A DNA stretch of 64,000 nt from Chryseobacterium viscerum (GTDB lineage Bacteria > Bacteroidota > Bacteroidia > Flavobacteriales > Weeksellaceae), in contig NZ_JAPDFT010000002.1 of the NCBI RefSeq assembly GCF_025949665.1, forward strand, positions 62,001-126,000. The letters run 5' to 3'. The position numbers were made by a program, and so were the translations under genes. Below are positions 18,949-29,125 of this stretch, piece after piece (the first letter of the stretch is position 1; each line of letters starts with the position of its first letter). The notes under the pieces were generated by a model, which saw only the letters and a list, made by a program, of their open reading frames with translations, ran no database searches and was not told where the DNA came from.

Positions 18949-19317
18949 TTAAAGTACTTCAGGAGCTAATGAAATGATTTTCATATATTCTTTGTCTCTC
19001 AACTCACGAGCAACCGGTCCGAAAACACGTGTTCCTCTCATTTCTCCCGCTGCGTTTAGTAATACACAAGCATTGTCGTCGAATTTGATGTATGAACCAT
19101 CTTTTCTTCTTACTGCTTTTTTAGTTCTTACTACTACAGCTTTAGATACCTGACCTTTTTTAGCGTTTCCTGATGGTGTAGAATCCTTGATAGTAACAAC
19201 GATTTTATCACCAACTGAAGCATATCTTCTTCTGGTTCCTCCCAGAACTCTAATAACTAGTACTTCTTTAGCACCTGTGTTATCAGCAACTTTTAATCTT
19301 GATTCTGTTTGTAACAT
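18949..19317 (-). CDS. rplN: 50S ribosomal protein L14
   Basis: A 122-residue protein at the subunit interface forming bridge B5/B8. The family pattern [40 protein letters not shown] and [20 protein letters not shown] is fully conserved. It starts 2 bases after the rpsQ stop. Normal length. Confidence 0.98.
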   Translation of the reverse strand: MLQTESRLKVADNTGAKEVLVIRVLGGTRRRYASVGDKIVVTIKDSTPSGNAKKGQVSKAVVVRTKKAVRRKDGSYIKFDDNACVLLNAAGEMRGTRVFGPVARELRDKEYMKIISLAPEVL

Positions 19318-19319
19318 TA

Positions 19320-19574
19320 TTACTTAGCTTTTTCAATGATTCTTACTAATCTCCATCTCTTGCTCTTGCTCAAAGGTCTAGTTTCTTGGATCAAAACTGT
19401 ATCACCTTCTGTGCATTCGTTGTTCTCGTCGTGTGCAGTATATTTTTTCGTTTTCAAAACGAATTTACCGTACATCGGGTGCTTTACTCTTGTAGTTTCA
19501 CTAACAACAATAGTTTTTTCCATTTTATTGCTGGAAACCACTCCGATTCTTTCTTTTCTTAAATTTCTATCCAT
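19320..19574 (-). CDS. rpsQ: 30S ribosomal protein S17
   Basis: An 84-residue OB-fold protein that binds the 5' domain of 16S rRNA. The sequence [40 protein letters not shown] and [20 protein letters not shown] matches the family. It lies between rpmC and rplN. Nothing unusual. Confidence 0.98.
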   Translation of the reverse strand: MDRNLRKERIGVVSSNKMEKTIVVSETTRVKHPMYGKFVLKTKKYTAHDENNECTEGDTVLIQETRPLSKSKRWRLVRIIEKAK

Positions 19575-19586
19575 TGTAAAATGAAA

Positions 19587-19772
19587 TTATTGTTTGTTAG
19601 TTAACTCAGTGTTTAGTCTTGCGATTGTTTTTCTCAAATCTCTGATTTGAATCGGGTTTTCAATTGGGCTGATTGCATGAGCTAATTTCAATTTAGAATA
19701 TTGAGCTTTTGCTTCAGTTAATTGAGCTTGAATATCACCCGCGCTTAAATTTTTAATATCAGCATTTTTCAT
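19587..19772 (-). CDS. rpmC: 50S ribosomal protein L29
   Basis: A 61-residue two-helix protein near the polypeptide exit, MKNADIKNLSAGDIQAQLTE with the conserved KLKLAHAISPIENPIQIRDL region. The ATG at 19772 is used; a TTG nine bases upstream would add three residues and is not typical. It lies between rplP and rpsQ. Confidence 0.96.
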   Translation of the reverse strand: MKNADIKNLSAGDIQAQLTEAKAQYSKLKLAHAISPIENPIQIRDLRKTIARLNTELTNKQ

Positions 19773-19784
19773 TGTATTCAAAGA

Positions 19785-20210
19785 TTATAGAGGTTTAACA
19801 AAATCGTTAGCAACGATGAATTTAGTAACTACTGGTAATTTTTGTGCAGCAAGTCTTAAAGCTTCCTTAGCGATATCGTAAGGTACACCTCCGATTTCAA
19901 ACATAATCTTACCTGGTTTTACTACAGCTACCCAGTATTCAACAGCACCCTTACCTTTACCCATACGTACTTCCGCTGGTTTCTTAGTAATTGGCTTATC
20001 TGGGAAGATTTTGATCCATAGTTGACCTTCTCTCTTCATATATCTTGTCGCAGCAATACGAGCTGCTTCAATCTGTCTTGCAGTGATCCAAGCTCCTTCC
20101 GTTGCTTTGATCCCAAAAGTTCCGTAAGCAAGTTGACTACCTCTCTGGGCATTCCCCTTCATCTTCATCTTGTGAACTCTACGGAATTTGGTTCTTTTTG
20201 GTTGTAACAT
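19785..20210 (-). CDS. rplP: 50S ribosomal protein L16
   Basis: A 141-residue protein near the A site, needed for peptidyl-transferase architecture. It starts [20 protein letters not shown] and contains [20 protein letters not shown] and [21 protein letters not shown] repeat-bearing gap (20211-20308) separates it from rpsC, which is usually adjacent or nearly so. Confidence 0.98.
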   Translation of the reverse strand: MLQPKRTKFRRVHKMKMKGNAQRGSQLAYGTFGIKATEGAWITARQIEAARIAATRYMKREGQLWIKIFPDKPITKKPAEVRMGKGKGAVEYWVAVVKPGKIMFEIGGVPYDIAKEALRLAAQKLPVVTKFIVANDFVKPL

Positions 20211-20310
20211 AATTTCTAAATTTTAGATTTTAGATTTTAGATTTTAGATTTTTTTTAATTTTAAAAAAGTAACGGTAATTTAAAATTCAAAATTTCTAAT
20301 CTAAAATTTT
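20211..20310. repeat. Tandem ATTTTAG repeat in the rplP-rpsC gap
   Basis: Four perfect tandem copies of ATTTTAG at 20220-20247, then an A/T-rich spacer and an inverted partner AATCTAAAATTTT at 20298-20310 that complements the repeat start. The 98-base gap is unusual for this operon. It looks like a dispersed intergenic repeat or expanded microsatellite rather than a regulatory site; a long weak stem could form in the RNA. Confidence 0.7.
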
Positions 20311-21058
20311 AATTATTATTGTTATTGTTGTTGTTTTTTCTAGGTCTTCTGTTGTCTCTGTCTCCTCCTCTGTTTCCTCTGTCTGACTGACCTCCTTTTT
20401 TCTGTTGTCCCACTAGTGGAGAAAGTTCTCTTTTACCGTAAACTTCACCTTTCATGATCCAAACTTTTACACCTAGTCTACCGTAAGTAGTGTGAGCTTC
20501 TGCCCAGTGGTAATCGATATCAGCTCTGAAAGTTGACAATGGAATTCTTCCTTCTTTGAAAGATTCTGATCTTGCCATTTCAGCACCATTCAATCTACCA
20601 GAGATTTGAACTTTGATACCTTCAGCACCCATTCTCATAGTACTTGCCATTGCCATTTTAACAGCTCTTCTGTAAGAAATTCTGTTTTCAATTTGCTTAG
20701 AAATACTATCAGCAACTAATACAGCATCTAATTCAGGTCTTTTGATTTCGAAGATGTTGATTTGAATATCCTTACCTGTAAGTTTCTTCAATTCTTCTTT
20801 CAATTTATCAACTTCCTGACCTCCTTTACCGATGATAAGTCCCGGTCTAGCAGTAGTAATTGTAACTGTTACTAATTTTAGTGTTCTTTCAATATAGATT
20901 TTTGAAATACCACCTTTAGATAATCTAGCCTCAAGGTATCTTCTGATTTTGTAGTCTTCAGCGATTCTGTCTCCATAATCGTTTCCACCAAACCAGTTAG
21001 AATCCCATCCTCTGATGATACCTAATCTATTACCAATTGGATTTGTCTTCTGTCCCAT
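20309..21058 (-). CDS. rpsC: 30S ribosomal protein S3 with poly-Asn tail
   Basis: A 249-residue mRNA-entry and helicase-associated protein. KH domain residues [20 protein letters not shown] and the C-terminal domain [20 protein letters not shown] and [20 protein letters not shown] are conserved. The C terminus is an extension of Gly, Asp and Arg, ending in eight Asn codons (AAC/AAT alternation), that is, a coding microsatellite. It lies between rplV and rplP. Confidence 0.97.
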   Translation of the reverse strand: MGQKTNPIGNRLGIIRGWDSNWFGGNDYGDRIAEDYKIRRYLEARLSKGGISKIYIERTLKLVTVTITTARPGLIIGKGGQEVDKLKEELKKLTGKDIQINIFEIKRPELDAVLVADSISKQIENRISYRRAVKMAMASTMRMGAEGIKVQISGRLNGAEMARSESFKEGRIPLSTFRADIDYHWAEAHTTYGRLGVKVWIMKGEVYGKRELSPLVGQQKKGGQSDRGNRGGDRDNRRPRKNNNNNNNN

Positions 21059-21065
21059 ACCTTGA

Positions 21066-21464
21066 TTAATTTTCTTTGTTACCTAAGATTAATGTAACGT
21101 GGTTAGATCTTTTTCTGATTCTATACCCTCTACCTTGTGGAGCTGGTCTTAGTCTCTTCAATTGTCTTGCACTATCCACGAAGATTTCTTTAACGATAAG
21201 GTTTGCTTCTTCAATATCAGCACCTTCGTTTTTAGTCTGCCAGTTTGCCATAGCAGAAAGAAGTAATTTTTCTAACTTGTTAGAAGCATCCTTCTTAGAA
21301 TATTTTAGGATATAAAGTGCTTTGTCTACCTGCTCTCCTCTAATGATATCAGCAACTAATCTCATTTTTCTTGGAGAAGACGGGCAATTATTTAATGAAG
21401 CTTTTACAACGTCTTTGTTAGCTTCTTTTCTTGCGATTGAACTATCTTGTTTTCTTGATCCCAT
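21066..21464 (-). CDS. rplV: 50S ribosomal protein L22
   Basis: A 132-residue protein whose long hairpin lines the exit tunnel and constricts it with L4. The sequence [20 protein letters not shown] and the tail [20 protein letters not shown] match the family. It lies between rpsS and rpsC, with 7 bases to rpsC. Normal length with a slightly extended N terminus. Confidence 0.98.
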   Translation of the reverse strand: MGSRKQDSSIARKEANKDVVKASLNNCPSSPRKMRLVADIIRGEQVDKALYILKYSKKDASNKLEKLLLSAMANWQTKNEGADIEEANLIVKEIFVDSARQLKRLRPAPQGRGYRIRKRSNHVTLILGNKEN

Positions 21465-21466
21465 GA

Positions 21467-21745
21467 TTATCTGCTTCCTTTATTTTTGTTACCACCATGA
21501 CCTCTGAAAGATCTTGTTGGAGAAAATTCGCCTAACTTGTGACCAACCATGTTTTCTGTAACGTAAACCGGGATAAAAGATTTCCCATTGTGTACAGCAA
21601 TAGTTTGTCCTACGAAGTCCGGAGAGATCATCGATGCTCTAGACCAAGTTTTGATAACAGTTTTCTTGTTAGCTTCTATATTTGCCTGAACCTTCTTATC
21701 TAAAGTATGATGAATGAACGGTCCTTTCTTAAGTGATCTTGCCAT
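21467..21745 (-). CDS. rpsS: 30S ribosomal protein S19
   Basis: A 92-residue small-subunit head protein that forms a complex with S13. The sequence [40 protein letters not shown] and [20 protein letters not shown] is fully typical. It lies 2 bases from both rplB and rplV. No oddities. Confidence 0.98.
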   Translation of the reverse strand: MARSLKKGPFIHHTLDKKVQANIEANKKTVIKTWSRASMISPDFVGQTIAVHNGKSFIPVYVTENMVGHKLGEFSPTRSFRGHGGNKNKGSR

Positions 21746-21747
21746 AA

Positions 21748-22569
21748 TTATTTTCTTTTAGATACGATGTAACGGTTAGACACTTTGTTTTTCTTTCTAG
21801 TTTTGTAACCTTTAGACGGCATACCGTTTCTAGATCTTGGGTGACCTCCAGAAGAACGTCCTTCACCACCACCCATTGGGTGATCTACTGGGTTCATTAC
21901 AACCGCTCTTGTTCTTGGTCTTCTACCTAACCATCTGCTTCTACCAGCCTTACCTGATACAGTTAATTGGTGATCTGAGTTGGAAACTGAACCAATCATT
22001 GCCATACACTCAGTAAGGATCATTCTTGATTCTCCTGAAGGCAACTTGATGATTGCATATTTACCATCTCTAGAAGTTAATTGAGCTGAAGAACCAGCAC
22101 TTCTTGCTAAAATTGCACCTTGACCAGGCTTCATTTCAACACAAGAGATTACAGTACCCAATGGAATGTTTTTCAATTTCATTGCGTTACCTACGTTTGG
22201 TTCAACGCTTTCTCCTGAAACTACTTTCTGATCAACTTTGATACCGTTTGGAGCGATGATATATCTCTTCTCTCCATCTGCGTACTCTAATAAAGCGATA
22301 AATGCAGTTCTGTTTGGATCGTATTCTACAGATTTTACAGTTGCTTCAACGTTTGCTTTGTTTCTTTTGAAGTCAATAATTCTGTATTTCTTTTTGTGTC
22401 CACCTCCGGTGTAACGCATGGTCATTTTACCTGTTTGGTTACGTCCACCTGACTTTTTAATACCAACTGTTAGAGATTTCTCTGGTTTGTTGGTAGTAAT
22501 TTCCTCAAAATTGTTTACAATTCTGAATCTCTGTCCCGGGGTGATAGGTTTTAATTTTCTAACAGACAT
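21748..22569 (-). CDS. rplB: 50S ribosomal protein L2
   Basis: A 273-residue core large-subunit protein that helps subunit joining and peptidyl transfer. Conserved segments [40 protein letters not shown] and the C-terminal [20 protein letters not shown] are complete. It lies between rplW and rpsS. Normal length. Confidence 0.98.
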   Translation of the reverse strand: MSVRKLKPITPGQRFRIVNNFEEITTNKPEKSLTVGIKKSGGRNQTGKMTMRYTGGGHKKKYRIIDFKRNKANVEATVKSVEYDPNRTAFIALLEYADGEKRYIIAPNGIKVDQKVVSGESVEPNVGNAMKLKNIPLGTVISCVEMKPGQGAILARSAGSSAQLTSRDGKYAIIKLPSGESRMILTECMAMIGSVSNSDHQLTVSGKAGRSRWLGRRPRTRAVVMNPVDHPMGGGEGRSSGGHPRSRNGMPSKGYKTRKKNKVSNRYIVSKRK

Positions 22570-22591
22570 TACTATTATTTATAATTAATAA

Positions 22592-22882
22592 TTAATTTAC
22601 AGCAAAAATATCGATAACCTCACCTTCAGCAAGTTTGATTACCGCTTTTTTCAATTTGTTTGTCTTTCCTACTTGAAGACCTTTTTTAGTGTACTTTGAA
22701 GAAACCTTCGGAGCATAAATCATTGTGTTAACGTCTGCTACTTTTACACCGTAAGCTGCTTCAACAGCTTTTTTAATCTGGATTTTATTCGCCTTAGGAT
22801 CAACTAAGAAAGAATAAGAACCTCTTAAATCTGTAAGGTAATTAGCCTTTTCTGAAATAACTGGTTTAATAATAATAGACAT
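22592..22882 (-). CDS. rplW: 50S ribosomal protein L23
   Basis: A 96-residue exit-tunnel protein that docks trigger factor and SRP. SIIIKPVISEKANYLTDLRG and IQIKKAVEAAYGVKVADVNT are the conserved parts. It lies between rplD and rplB, 3 bases from rplD. Nothing unusual. Confidence 0.97.
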   Translation of the reverse strand: MSIIIKPVISEKANYLTDLRGSYSFLVDPKANKIQIKKAVEAAYGVKVADVNTMIYAPKVSSKYTKKGLQVGKTNKLKKAVIKLAEGEVIDIFAVN

Positions 22883-22885
22883 GAC

Positions 22886-23515
22886 TTATTTCTTTAAATT
22901 TTCCTGGAATTTTTCAACTGCACCTTCGAAGAAAATAATTTCACCTGCATTTACTAAATCGTAAGAACTGATCTCGTTGAAGTTCATTACTTTAGTTTTA
23001 GGTAAGTTTCTTGAAGATAAATATACATTCTTGTTAGCTTCAGGAAGAACGAATAAAGATTTTTTACCGTTAAGTTCCAATGCATTTAATACATTGATGA
23101 AATCTTTAGTCTTAGGAGCAGCAAAGCTCACATCTTCTAAAACTTTAATGCTGTTGTCTCTCATTTTTTGAGATAAAACAGATTTTTTAGCTAATCTCTT
23201 AAGAGCTTTGTTCAATTTGAATCTGTAGTCTCTTGGTTTTGGTCCGAATACTCTACCTCCACCTCTGAAAGTTGGAGATTTGATATCCCCGTATCTAGCA
23301 GATCCAGATCCTTTTTGCTTCTTAAGCTTCTTAGTAGAAGCAGTAATTTCGCTTCTTTCTTTCGATTTATGAGTACCTTGTCTTTGTGCAGCAAGATACT
23401 GTTTAACTTCTAAGTAAACCGCGTGCTGATTTGGCTCAATTCCGAATACTGTTTCGTCTAGAGTTACTTTTCTTCCGGTCTCTTTTCCTGATGTATTTAA
23501 TACTACTAGTTCCAT
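22886..23515 (-). CDS. rplD: 50S ribosomal protein L4
   Basis: A 209-residue protein with a long loop lining the exit tunnel; in enterobacteria it represses the S10 operon. The loop region has [40 protein letters not shown] and [13 protein letters not shown]. Its start codon lies inside the end of rplC (10-base overlap), a coupled start. Normal for the phylum. Confidence 0.98.
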   Translation of the reverse strand: MELVVLNTSGKETGRKVTLDETVFGIEPNQHAVYLEVKQYLAAQRQGTHKSKERSEITASTKKLKKQKGSGSARYGDIKSPTFRGGGRVFGPKPRDYRFKLNKALKRLAKKSVLSQKMRDNSIKVLEDVSFAAPKTKDFINVLNALELNGKKSLFVLPEANKNVYLSSRNLPKTKVMNFNEISSYDLVNAGEIIFFEGAVEKFQENLKK

Positions 23516-24129
23516 TTTCTGATAATTACATAAGAATTTTTAGCTCCCGGAACAGCACCTTTTACTACTAAAAGATTTTGTTCTTGATCAACTTTTAACA
23601 CTTGAAGGTTTTGAACAGTTACCTGCTCACCTCCCATTCTTCCAGCCATTCTCATCCCTTTGAATACTCTTGAAGGGTCTGAACCAGCACCGATAGAACC
23701 TGGAGCTCTAAGTCTGTTGTGCTGACCATGAGTTGCCTGCATTACACCTCCAAATCCGTGTCTTTTAACAACACCCTGGAAGCCTTTACCTTTTGAAGTT
23801 CCTGTTACATCTACATACTCACCTTCGATGAATAGATCAACACTTACTACCTCTCCTACTTTTGCTTCAGTAAATCCATCGTGGAATTCTACTAATTTAG
23901 CTTTAGGAGTAGAACCAGCCTTTTTAAAATGACCAGCTAACGCTTTACCAACGTTCTTCTCACTCTTGTCATCGAAACCTAATTGAACAGCTGTATAACC
24001 GTCTTTTTCTAAGGTTCTGACCTGTAAAATCGAGCATGGACCAGCTTGAATAACTGTACAAGGAATGTTTTTTCCTTCTTCGTTAAACAAAGACGTCATA
24101 CCGATTTTTTTACCAATAATACCTGACAT
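23506..24129 (-). CDS. rplC: 50S ribosomal protein L3
   Basis: A 207-residue protein near the peptidyl-transferase centre. It begins [20 protein letters not shown] and contains [20 protein letters not shown] and [20 protein letters not shown]. It is the first gene of this ribosomal block: rpsJ, which normally precedes rplC, lies about 18 kb away on the same strand. A complete promoter lies upstream at 24236-24267, giving a leader of about 100 bases. Confidence 0.98.
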   Translation of the reverse strand: MSGIIGKKIGMTSLFNEEGKNIPCTVIQAGPCSILQVRTLEKDGYTAVQLGFDDKSEKNVGKALAGHFKKAGSTPKAKLVEFHDGFTEAKVGEVVSVDLFIEGEYVDVTGTSKGKGFQGVVKRHGFGGVMQATHGQHNRLRAPGSIGAGSDPSRVFKGMRMAGRMGGEQVTVQNLQVLKVDQEQNLLVVKGAVPGAKNSYVIIRKWN

Positions 24130-24235
24130 TGTTTATATTATAATAAAATTTATCCTTTATTTATCACCATTTTTGGGAAGTCTGAAGTAATTTCTACTTT
24201 TGATATAGGCATACTACGCTCCTAAAATGAGTGTG

Positions 24236-24267
24236 CAAATTTATGAATAATTTTATAACTGACAAAT
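24236..24267 (-). promoter_or_regulatory. Promoter of the rplC-led ribosomal operon
   Basis: On the minus strand: TTG (24263-24265) within ATTTG, exactly 19 bases of spacer, then TAAATTTG (24236-24243), a full match to the Bacteroidota consensus. The leader of about 100 bases to the rplC ATG is long enough for autogenous control. The rpsL operon has the same layout at 45641-45670. Confidence 0.8.
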
Positions 24268-24378
24268 ATTTTGAGTAAAATATTTTGATTTTTAATCGAT
24301 TAGGTGATTTTGAAAAAATCCAGAACAGATTTCTCAAAGATTTATTTTGATTTTTAAAAAGAAATCAAGATGAAGACC

Positions 24379-25143
24379 TTATTGAGCCATCACTTTTACC
24401 CCAACTTCTTCCAGCCCAGCCCTATCTTCAGCACAAATTCCATTATCAGTAATCAGATAATCCACCTGATCCAATCCTGAAATCTTTCCAAATCCTTTTT
24501 TATTCAGTTTGGAGGAATCTGCAAGAATTACAGTTTGATCCGCACATTCCATCATAATCTGATTCAGGTGAGCTTCCGCAGCATTGGAAGTACTAATTCC
24601 AAACTCCGAATCAATACCGTCTACTCCCAGAAAAAGCTTATTGCAGGAAAACTGTTTTAGAATTCCTTCAGAAATAGATCCCACTATAGAAGTAGAGCTT
24701 TTTCGCACTTCTCCACCCAGCTGTATAATATTAATATTAGGATTATTACAAAGCTCAATTGCTACCCTCAAAGAAGATGTGAGTACCGTAAGCGGCCCAA
24801 AGTTCACCAGCATTCTGGCAAGATAATGCATTGTTGTCCCGGAAGCTAATATAATACAGTCATTTTCCTGAATCAATGATAAAGCAGCTTTTGCAATAGC
24901 CTGTTTGGCTTCCACATTGATATTTTCTTTTTCACCAACATTTTTTTCATAAGCATATCTTACCTGCTTACTTGCTCCTCCATGATTTCTGAAAAGAAGC
25001 CCAAGACTTTCGAGATAATTCAGATCCTTTCGGATCGTAACTGAAGAAACATTGAGCTTCTCACACAGATCCTGCACAAGTACATGTCCTTTCTCATCAA
25101 GCTCTTTCAGTATTTCATCCTGCCTTGGTAATAGCTTTTCCAT
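24379..25143 (-). CDS. DeoR/GlpR-type transcriptional repressor
   Basis: A 254-residue regulator. The N-terminal DeoR helix-turn-helix reads LPRQDEILKELDEKGHVLVQ and SSVTIRKDLNYLESLGLLFR; the C-terminal sensor domain has the sugar-phosphate-isomerase-like fold, with IILASGTTMHYLARML and GGEVRKSSTSIVGSISEGIL, where effectors such as glycerol-3-phosphate bind in GlpR. It is divergent from glpD-glpK-glpF with a 116-base gap containing repeated ACGAAACAT half-sites over the glpD start, so it is most likely the glp repressor. Family is secure, target is inferred. Confidence 0.9.
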   Translation of the reverse strand: MEKLLPRQDEILKELDEKGHVLVQDLCEKLNVSSVTIRKDLNYLESLGLLFRNHGGASKQVRYAYEKNVGEKENINVEAKQAIAKAALSLIQENDCIILASGTTMHYLARMLVNFGPLTVLTSSLRVAIELCNNPNINIIQLGGEVRKSSTSIVGSISEGILKQFSCNKLFLGVDGIDSEFGISTSNAAEAHLNQIMMECADQTVILADSSKLNKKGFGKISGLDQVDYLITDNGICAEDRAGLEEVGVKVMAQ

Positions 25144-25206
25144 TTTATTCGTTTCATCAAAAATACCGTTTTTTTTTCACATCTTAAAATTTCATTTATT
25201 TTCTTT

Positions 25207-25234
25207 TTGCTTTCATTTTTAATTTATATATTTG
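25207..25234 (+). promoter_or_regulatory. glp operon promoter
   Basis: TTG at 25207-25209, 17-base spacer, then TATATTTG at 25227-25234, a full TAnnTTTG -7 element. The start site would fall near 25241, inside the operator repeats at 25238-25257. Confidence 0.75.
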
Positions 25235-25237
25235 AAA

Positions 25238-25257
25238 ACGAAACATAAACGAAACAT
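25238..25257 (+). promoter_or_regulatory. Candidate GlpR operator, ACGAAACAT direct repeats
   Basis: Two perfect ACGAAACAT copies at 25238-25246 and 25249-25257, an 11-bp period that puts them on one helix face. A further ACGAAAC is at 25265-25271 inside glpD, and an inverted CGTTTCAT lies at 25150-25157 beside the deoR start. The half-site resembles the CGAACAT half of the enterobacterial GlpR site. Location over the start site fits repression. Confidence 0.6.
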
Positions 25258-25259
25258 TT

Positions 25260-26858
25260 ATGAAACGAAACGAAGAACTCAGTAAGTTAACCCAAGTAAA
25301 AGAATGGGACTTTATTGTCATAGGAGGAGGAGCCAGTGGTTTAGGTTCGGCATTAGACGCAGTAAGCAGAGGATTCAAAACTTTATTGCTTGAATCTCAT
25401 GACTTTGCAAAAGCAACATCCAGCAGAAGCACCAAATTGGTACACGGTGGAGTTAGATATCTTGCCCAGGGAGATGTCGGATTGGTAAAAGAAGCATTAA
25501 AGGAAAGAGGACTCTTAGCAAAAAATGCAGCACATATCGTAAAAAATCAGTCTTTCATTATTCCAAATTACACATGGTGGGGAGGAATCTACTATAAAAT
25601 AGGACTGTCCATTTATGATTTCCTTGCCGGAAAATTGAGTCTGGGTAAAACGAAGTATATCAGCAAATCAAAAACCGTTGAAAAACTTCCGACTATTGAA
25701 CAAAATCACTTGATGAGTGGCGTTGTTTACCAGGACGGACAATTTGATGATGCCAGACTTGCGATCAACCTTACCCAAACTATCATTGAAAAAGGCGGAA
25801 GTGCGGTTAATTATGTAAAAGTAGTCAACCTTTTGAAAGATGCTTCTGATAAGGTAATCGGTGTGGTTGCAGAAGATCAGTTTTCTAAACAGCAATATCA
25901 GATTCATGGTAAAGTAGTCATTAACGCAACCGGAGTCTTTACGAATGATATCCTTAATATGAACAATCCTAAGCATGGTAAACTCGTTGTACCAAGCCAG
26001 GGAATTCATCTTGTATTAGACAAGTCTTTCCTGAAAAGTGATGATGCAATTATGATTCCTAAAACCTCAGACGGCAGGGTTTTATTTGTTGTTCCGTGGC
26101 ATGACAGGGCTTTAGTAGGAACTACAGACACTCTTTTAAAGGATGAAAGCTTTGAACCTCGTGCATTGGAAGAAGAAATTAGCTTTGTTCTAAATACAGC
26201 AAGACAATATTTAGCTAAAAAACCTACTCGTGAAGACGTAAAATCTGTTTTCGCAGGACTACGGCCTCTTGCCGCTCCTAAAGATGGCAGCAAAAACACA
26301 AAAGAGGTTTCCCGAAGTCATAAGGTTATTACTTCAGAAACAGGATTGATTTCTATTATCGGAGGAAAATGGACTACCTACCGTAAAATGGCAGAAGATA
26401 CCGTAGATGAAGCTATGAAAATTCACAGGTTGGGAAATAGCCAATCCAAAACCGAACATCTTTCCATTCATGGAAATGTAAAGCCAGAACAGGTAGACAG
26501 AACAAATCACCTATACGTTTACGGATCTGATATTCCTGCTATCAAAGCATTGCAGCAAAGCAATCCGCGTTATGCTCAGAAAATCCACCCAGATCACCCT
26601 TTCACAGTAGCAGAAATAGTATGGGCCGTAAGAACGGAGATGGCAGAAACTATTGAAGACATCCTGGCAAGAAGAGTACGCTTACTGTTCCTTGATGCAA
26701 GAGCTGCTATAGACAGCGCTCATAACGTAGCAAGAATCATTGCTGAAGAAAAAGGATATTCTGAAGAATGGGCTCAGCAGCAAGAAAATGAATTTATTGA
26801 ATTAGCAAGAGGGTATTTATTAACACCCTATTCACCTAAAGTTATCAACCTAAATTAG
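25260..26858 (+). CDS. glpD: Glycerol-3-phosphate dehydrogenase (FAD)
   Basis: A 532-residue membrane-associated flavoenzyme that oxidises glycerol-3-phosphate to dihydroxyacetone phosphate and passes electrons to quinone. The FAD-binding start is [19 protein letters not shown], then [20 protein letters not shown]; the substrate domain has [15 protein letters not shown] and the C-terminal region has [20 protein letters not shown]. It is the first gene of the glp unit, 10 bases before glpK, under the divergent DeoR regulator. Confidence 0.97.
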   Translation: MKRNEELSKLTQVKEWDFIVIGGGASGLGSALDAVSRGFKTLLLESHDFAKATSSRSTKLVHGGVRYLAQGDVGLVKEALKERGLLAKNAAHIVKNQSFIIPNYTWWGGIYYKIGLSIYDFLAGKLSLGKTKYISKSKTVEKLPTIEQNHLMSGVVYQDGQFDDARLAINLTQTIIEKGGSAVNYVKVVNLLKDASDKVIGVVAEDQFSKQQYQIHGKVVINATGVFTNDILNMNNPKHGKLVVPSQGIHLVLDKSFLKSDDAIMIPKTSDGRVLFVVPWHDRALVGTTDTLLKDESFEPRALEEEISFVLNTARQYLAKKPTREDVKSVFAGLRPLAAPKDGSKNTKEVSRSHKVITSETGLISIIGGKWTTYRKMAEDTVDEAMKIHRLGNSQSKTEHLSIHGNVKPEQVDRTNHLYVYGSDIPAIKALQQSNPRYAQKIHPDHPFTVAEIVWAVRTEMAETIEDILARRVRLLFLDARAAIDSAHNVARIIAEEKGYSEEWAQQQENEFIELARGYLLTPYSPKVINLN

Positions 26859-26868
26859 CATTATATAC

Positions 26869-28365
26869 ATGAATGAAAAACTAATTCTCGCTCTAGATCA
26901 GGGGACAACTTCCTCCAGAGCGATTCTCTTCAACCACAGTGGAGAAATCAAATATGTATCGCAAAAAGATTTCGAACAGATATTCCCTACTCCAGGCTGG
27001 GTAGAGCACGATCCCAACGAAATCTGGTCATCACAAATCTCTGTAGCCGCAGAAAGTATAGCGAAAGCAGGTATTTCCGGACTGGAAGTTGCCGCGATCG
27101 GTATTACGAATCAACGTGAAACTACAATCGTTTGGGACAAAGAAACCGGGGAGCCTATTTACAACGCTATCGTATGGCAAGACCGCAGAACCTCAAAATA
27201 CTGCGATGAACTGAAAGAACAGGGACACGCGGAAATGATCAAAGAAAAAACCGGACTTGTTCTGGATGCTTACTTTTCAGCGACCAAACTAAAATGGATT
27301 CTTGATAATGTAGAAGGAGCCAGACAAAAGGCGGAAGAAGGAAAATTATGTTTCGGAACTGTTGATACCTGGCTTGTCTGGAAACTTACCCGCGGAAAAA
27401 TGTTTATCACGGATGTTTCCAATGCCAGCAGAACAATGCTTCTCAACATTCATACTTTAGAATGGGATCATGATTTATTAGAATTATTCAACATTCCGAA
27501 AACTATTCTTCCTACAGTAAAACAAAGCAGTGAAATATATGGTGAAACTGCTACGACCCTATTCTCTACCAAAATCCCGATTGCCGGAATTGCAGGTGAC
27601 CAACAGGCTGCTTTATTCGGACAAATGTGTACCACTCCGGGAATGGTAAAAAACACTTATGGAACAGGATGTTTCTTATTAATGAATACAGGGACTGAAG
27701 CAGTTTCTTCTAAAAATAATCTTCTTACTACAGTAGCCTGGAAAATCAATGGAGAAGTTAATTATGCACTAGAAGGAAGTGTATTTGTAGGAGGTGCAGC
27801 TATTCAATGGCTGAGAGATGGTCTTAAAATTATTCATTCTTCTGATCAGGTGAACGAACTGGCTGCTTCTGTAGAAGATAACGGCGGTGTTTATTTCGTC
27901 CCTGCATTAACGGGGCTTGGGGCTCCTCACTGGGACCAATATGCTCGTGGTACTATTGTAGGAATCACCCGCGGTACCACTGACGGACATATCGCCAGAG
28001 CAACACTGGAAGGAATTGCATTTCAGGTTTATGATATTGTAAAAGCTATGGAAGCAGATTCCGGAAGAGCAAGCCTTGAATTAAGAGTAGACGGTGGCGC
28101 TTCTGCAAGTGATCTTCTGATGCAGATACAGTCTGACCTATTCGGTTTTAAAATCATACGCCCTAAAACACTTGAAACAACAGCATTAGGAGCAGCCTAC
28201 CTTGCCGGCCTTGCTGTAGGATACTGGAAAGATGTAGCTGAAATTCAGTCTCAATGGATTGTTGATAAAGATTTCCATCCTCAGTTGGAAAAAGAACATG
28301 TTGATAAAATGGTACACTCATGGAGAAGAGCTGTATCACGTTCTCAAAGCTGGATAGAAGATTAA
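26869..28365 (+). CDS. glpK: Glycerol kinase
   Basis: A 498-residue FGGY-family kinase that phosphorylates glycerol with ATP. The N-terminal [20 protein letters not shown] phosphate motif, [14 protein letters not shown], the FGGY signature around [15 protein letters not shown] and the C-terminal [20 protein letters not shown] are visible. It sits between glpD and glpF with short gaps. Length is normal. Traps glycerol brought in by GlpF. Confidence 0.98.
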   Translation: MNEKLILALDQGTTSSRAILFNHSGEIKYVSQKDFEQIFPTPGWVEHDPNEIWSSQISVAAESIAKAGISGLEVAAIGITNQRETTIVWDKETGEPIYNAIVWQDRRTSKYCDELKEQGHAEMIKEKTGLVLDAYFSATKLKWILDNVEGARQKAEEGKLCFGTVDTWLVWKLTRGKMFITDVSNASRTMLLNIHTLEWDHDLLELFNIPKTILPTVKQSSEIYGETATTLFSTKIPIAGIAGDQQAALFGQMCTTPGMVKNTYGTGCFLLMNTGTEAVSSKNNLLTTVAWKINGEVNYALEGSVFVGGAAIQWLRDGLKIIHSSDQVNELAASVEDNGGVYFVPALTGLGAPHWDQYARGTIVGITRGTTDGHIARATLEGIAFQVYDIVKAMEADSGRASLELRVDGGASASDLLMQIQSDLFGFKIIRPKTLETTALGAAYLAGLAVGYWKDVAEIQSQWIVDKDFHPQLEKEHVDKMVHSWRRAVSRSQSWIED

Positions 28366-28388
28366 TTAACTTATCAAAAAAAACTTAT

Positions 28389-29120
28389 ATGACCCCATTT
28401 ATCGCAGAAGTTATCGGGACGATGCTTCTTATATTATTAGGCAACGGTGTTGTAGCCAATGTTGTCTTGAAAGATACGAAAGGAAATAATTCCGGATGGA
28501 TTGTTATTACTACTGCATGGGCACTGGCCGTATTTGTGGGAGTAACCGTTGCAGGGCCAATAAGCGGGGCCCATCTGAATCCGGCTGTAACCATTGGTCT
28601 TGCGGCTGCCGGAAAATTTTCGTGGGATTTGGTTCCATCTTATATCGCAGCTCAAATGATAGGAGGAATGCTGGGTGCATTTTTAGTATGGCTGTTCCAC
28701 AAAGATCATTTTGCGATTACTGAAGATGAGGGAGCTAAACTGGCATGCTTCAGTACAGGTCCTGCTATCAGAAAAACATCCTCCAACCTTATCAGTGAGA
28801 TTATCGGAACGTTTGTACTGGTATTCTGTGTCTTTTACTTTGCAGACCCTAGTATTTCTTTACAGGCAGACCCTACAGCCAAAGTAGGCCTTGGTTCTAT
28901 TGGAGCAATCCCTGTTACATTTGTAGTTTGGGCGATTGGTTTATCCCTGGGAGGAACTACAGGATATGCCATCAACCCTGCAAGAGATCTTGCCCCAAGA
29001 ATCATGCACGCCATCTTACCTGTAAAAGGAAGCAGTGATTGGGGATATGCCTGGATTCCTGTTATAGGCCCAATTACAGGTGCTATTATTGCAGCAGTTA
29101 TATATGGATTTTTAAAATAA
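28389..29120 (+). CDS. glpF: Glycerol uptake facilitator (aquaglyceroporin)
   Basis: A 243-residue MIP-family channel of the inner membrane that passes glycerol by diffusion. Six hydrophobic spans and both NPA boxes are present: SGAHLNPAVTIG and GYAINPARDLAPR. The ATG at 28389 is chosen; the longer frame back to 28320 overlaps the end of glpK and lacks family-like sequence. It follows glpK by 23 bases. Confidence 0.97.
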   Translation: MTPFIAEVIGTMLLILLGNGVVANVVLKDTKGNNSGWIVITTAWALAVFVGVTVAGPISGAHLNPAVTIGLAAAGKFSWDLVPSYIAAQMIGGMLGAFLVWLFHKDHFAITEDEGAKLACFSTGPAIRKTSSNLISEIIGTFVLVFCVFYFADPSISLQADPTAKVGLGSIGAIPVTFVVWAIGLSLGGTTGYAINPARDLAPRIMHAILPVKGSSDWGYAWIPVIGPITGAIIAAVIYGFLK

Positions 29121-29125
29121 AACAA

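Noticed and set aside
28320..28388. Longer glpF start overlapping glpK
   Set aside because: The extra 23 residues are an out-of-frame reading of the glpK end and are not family-like.
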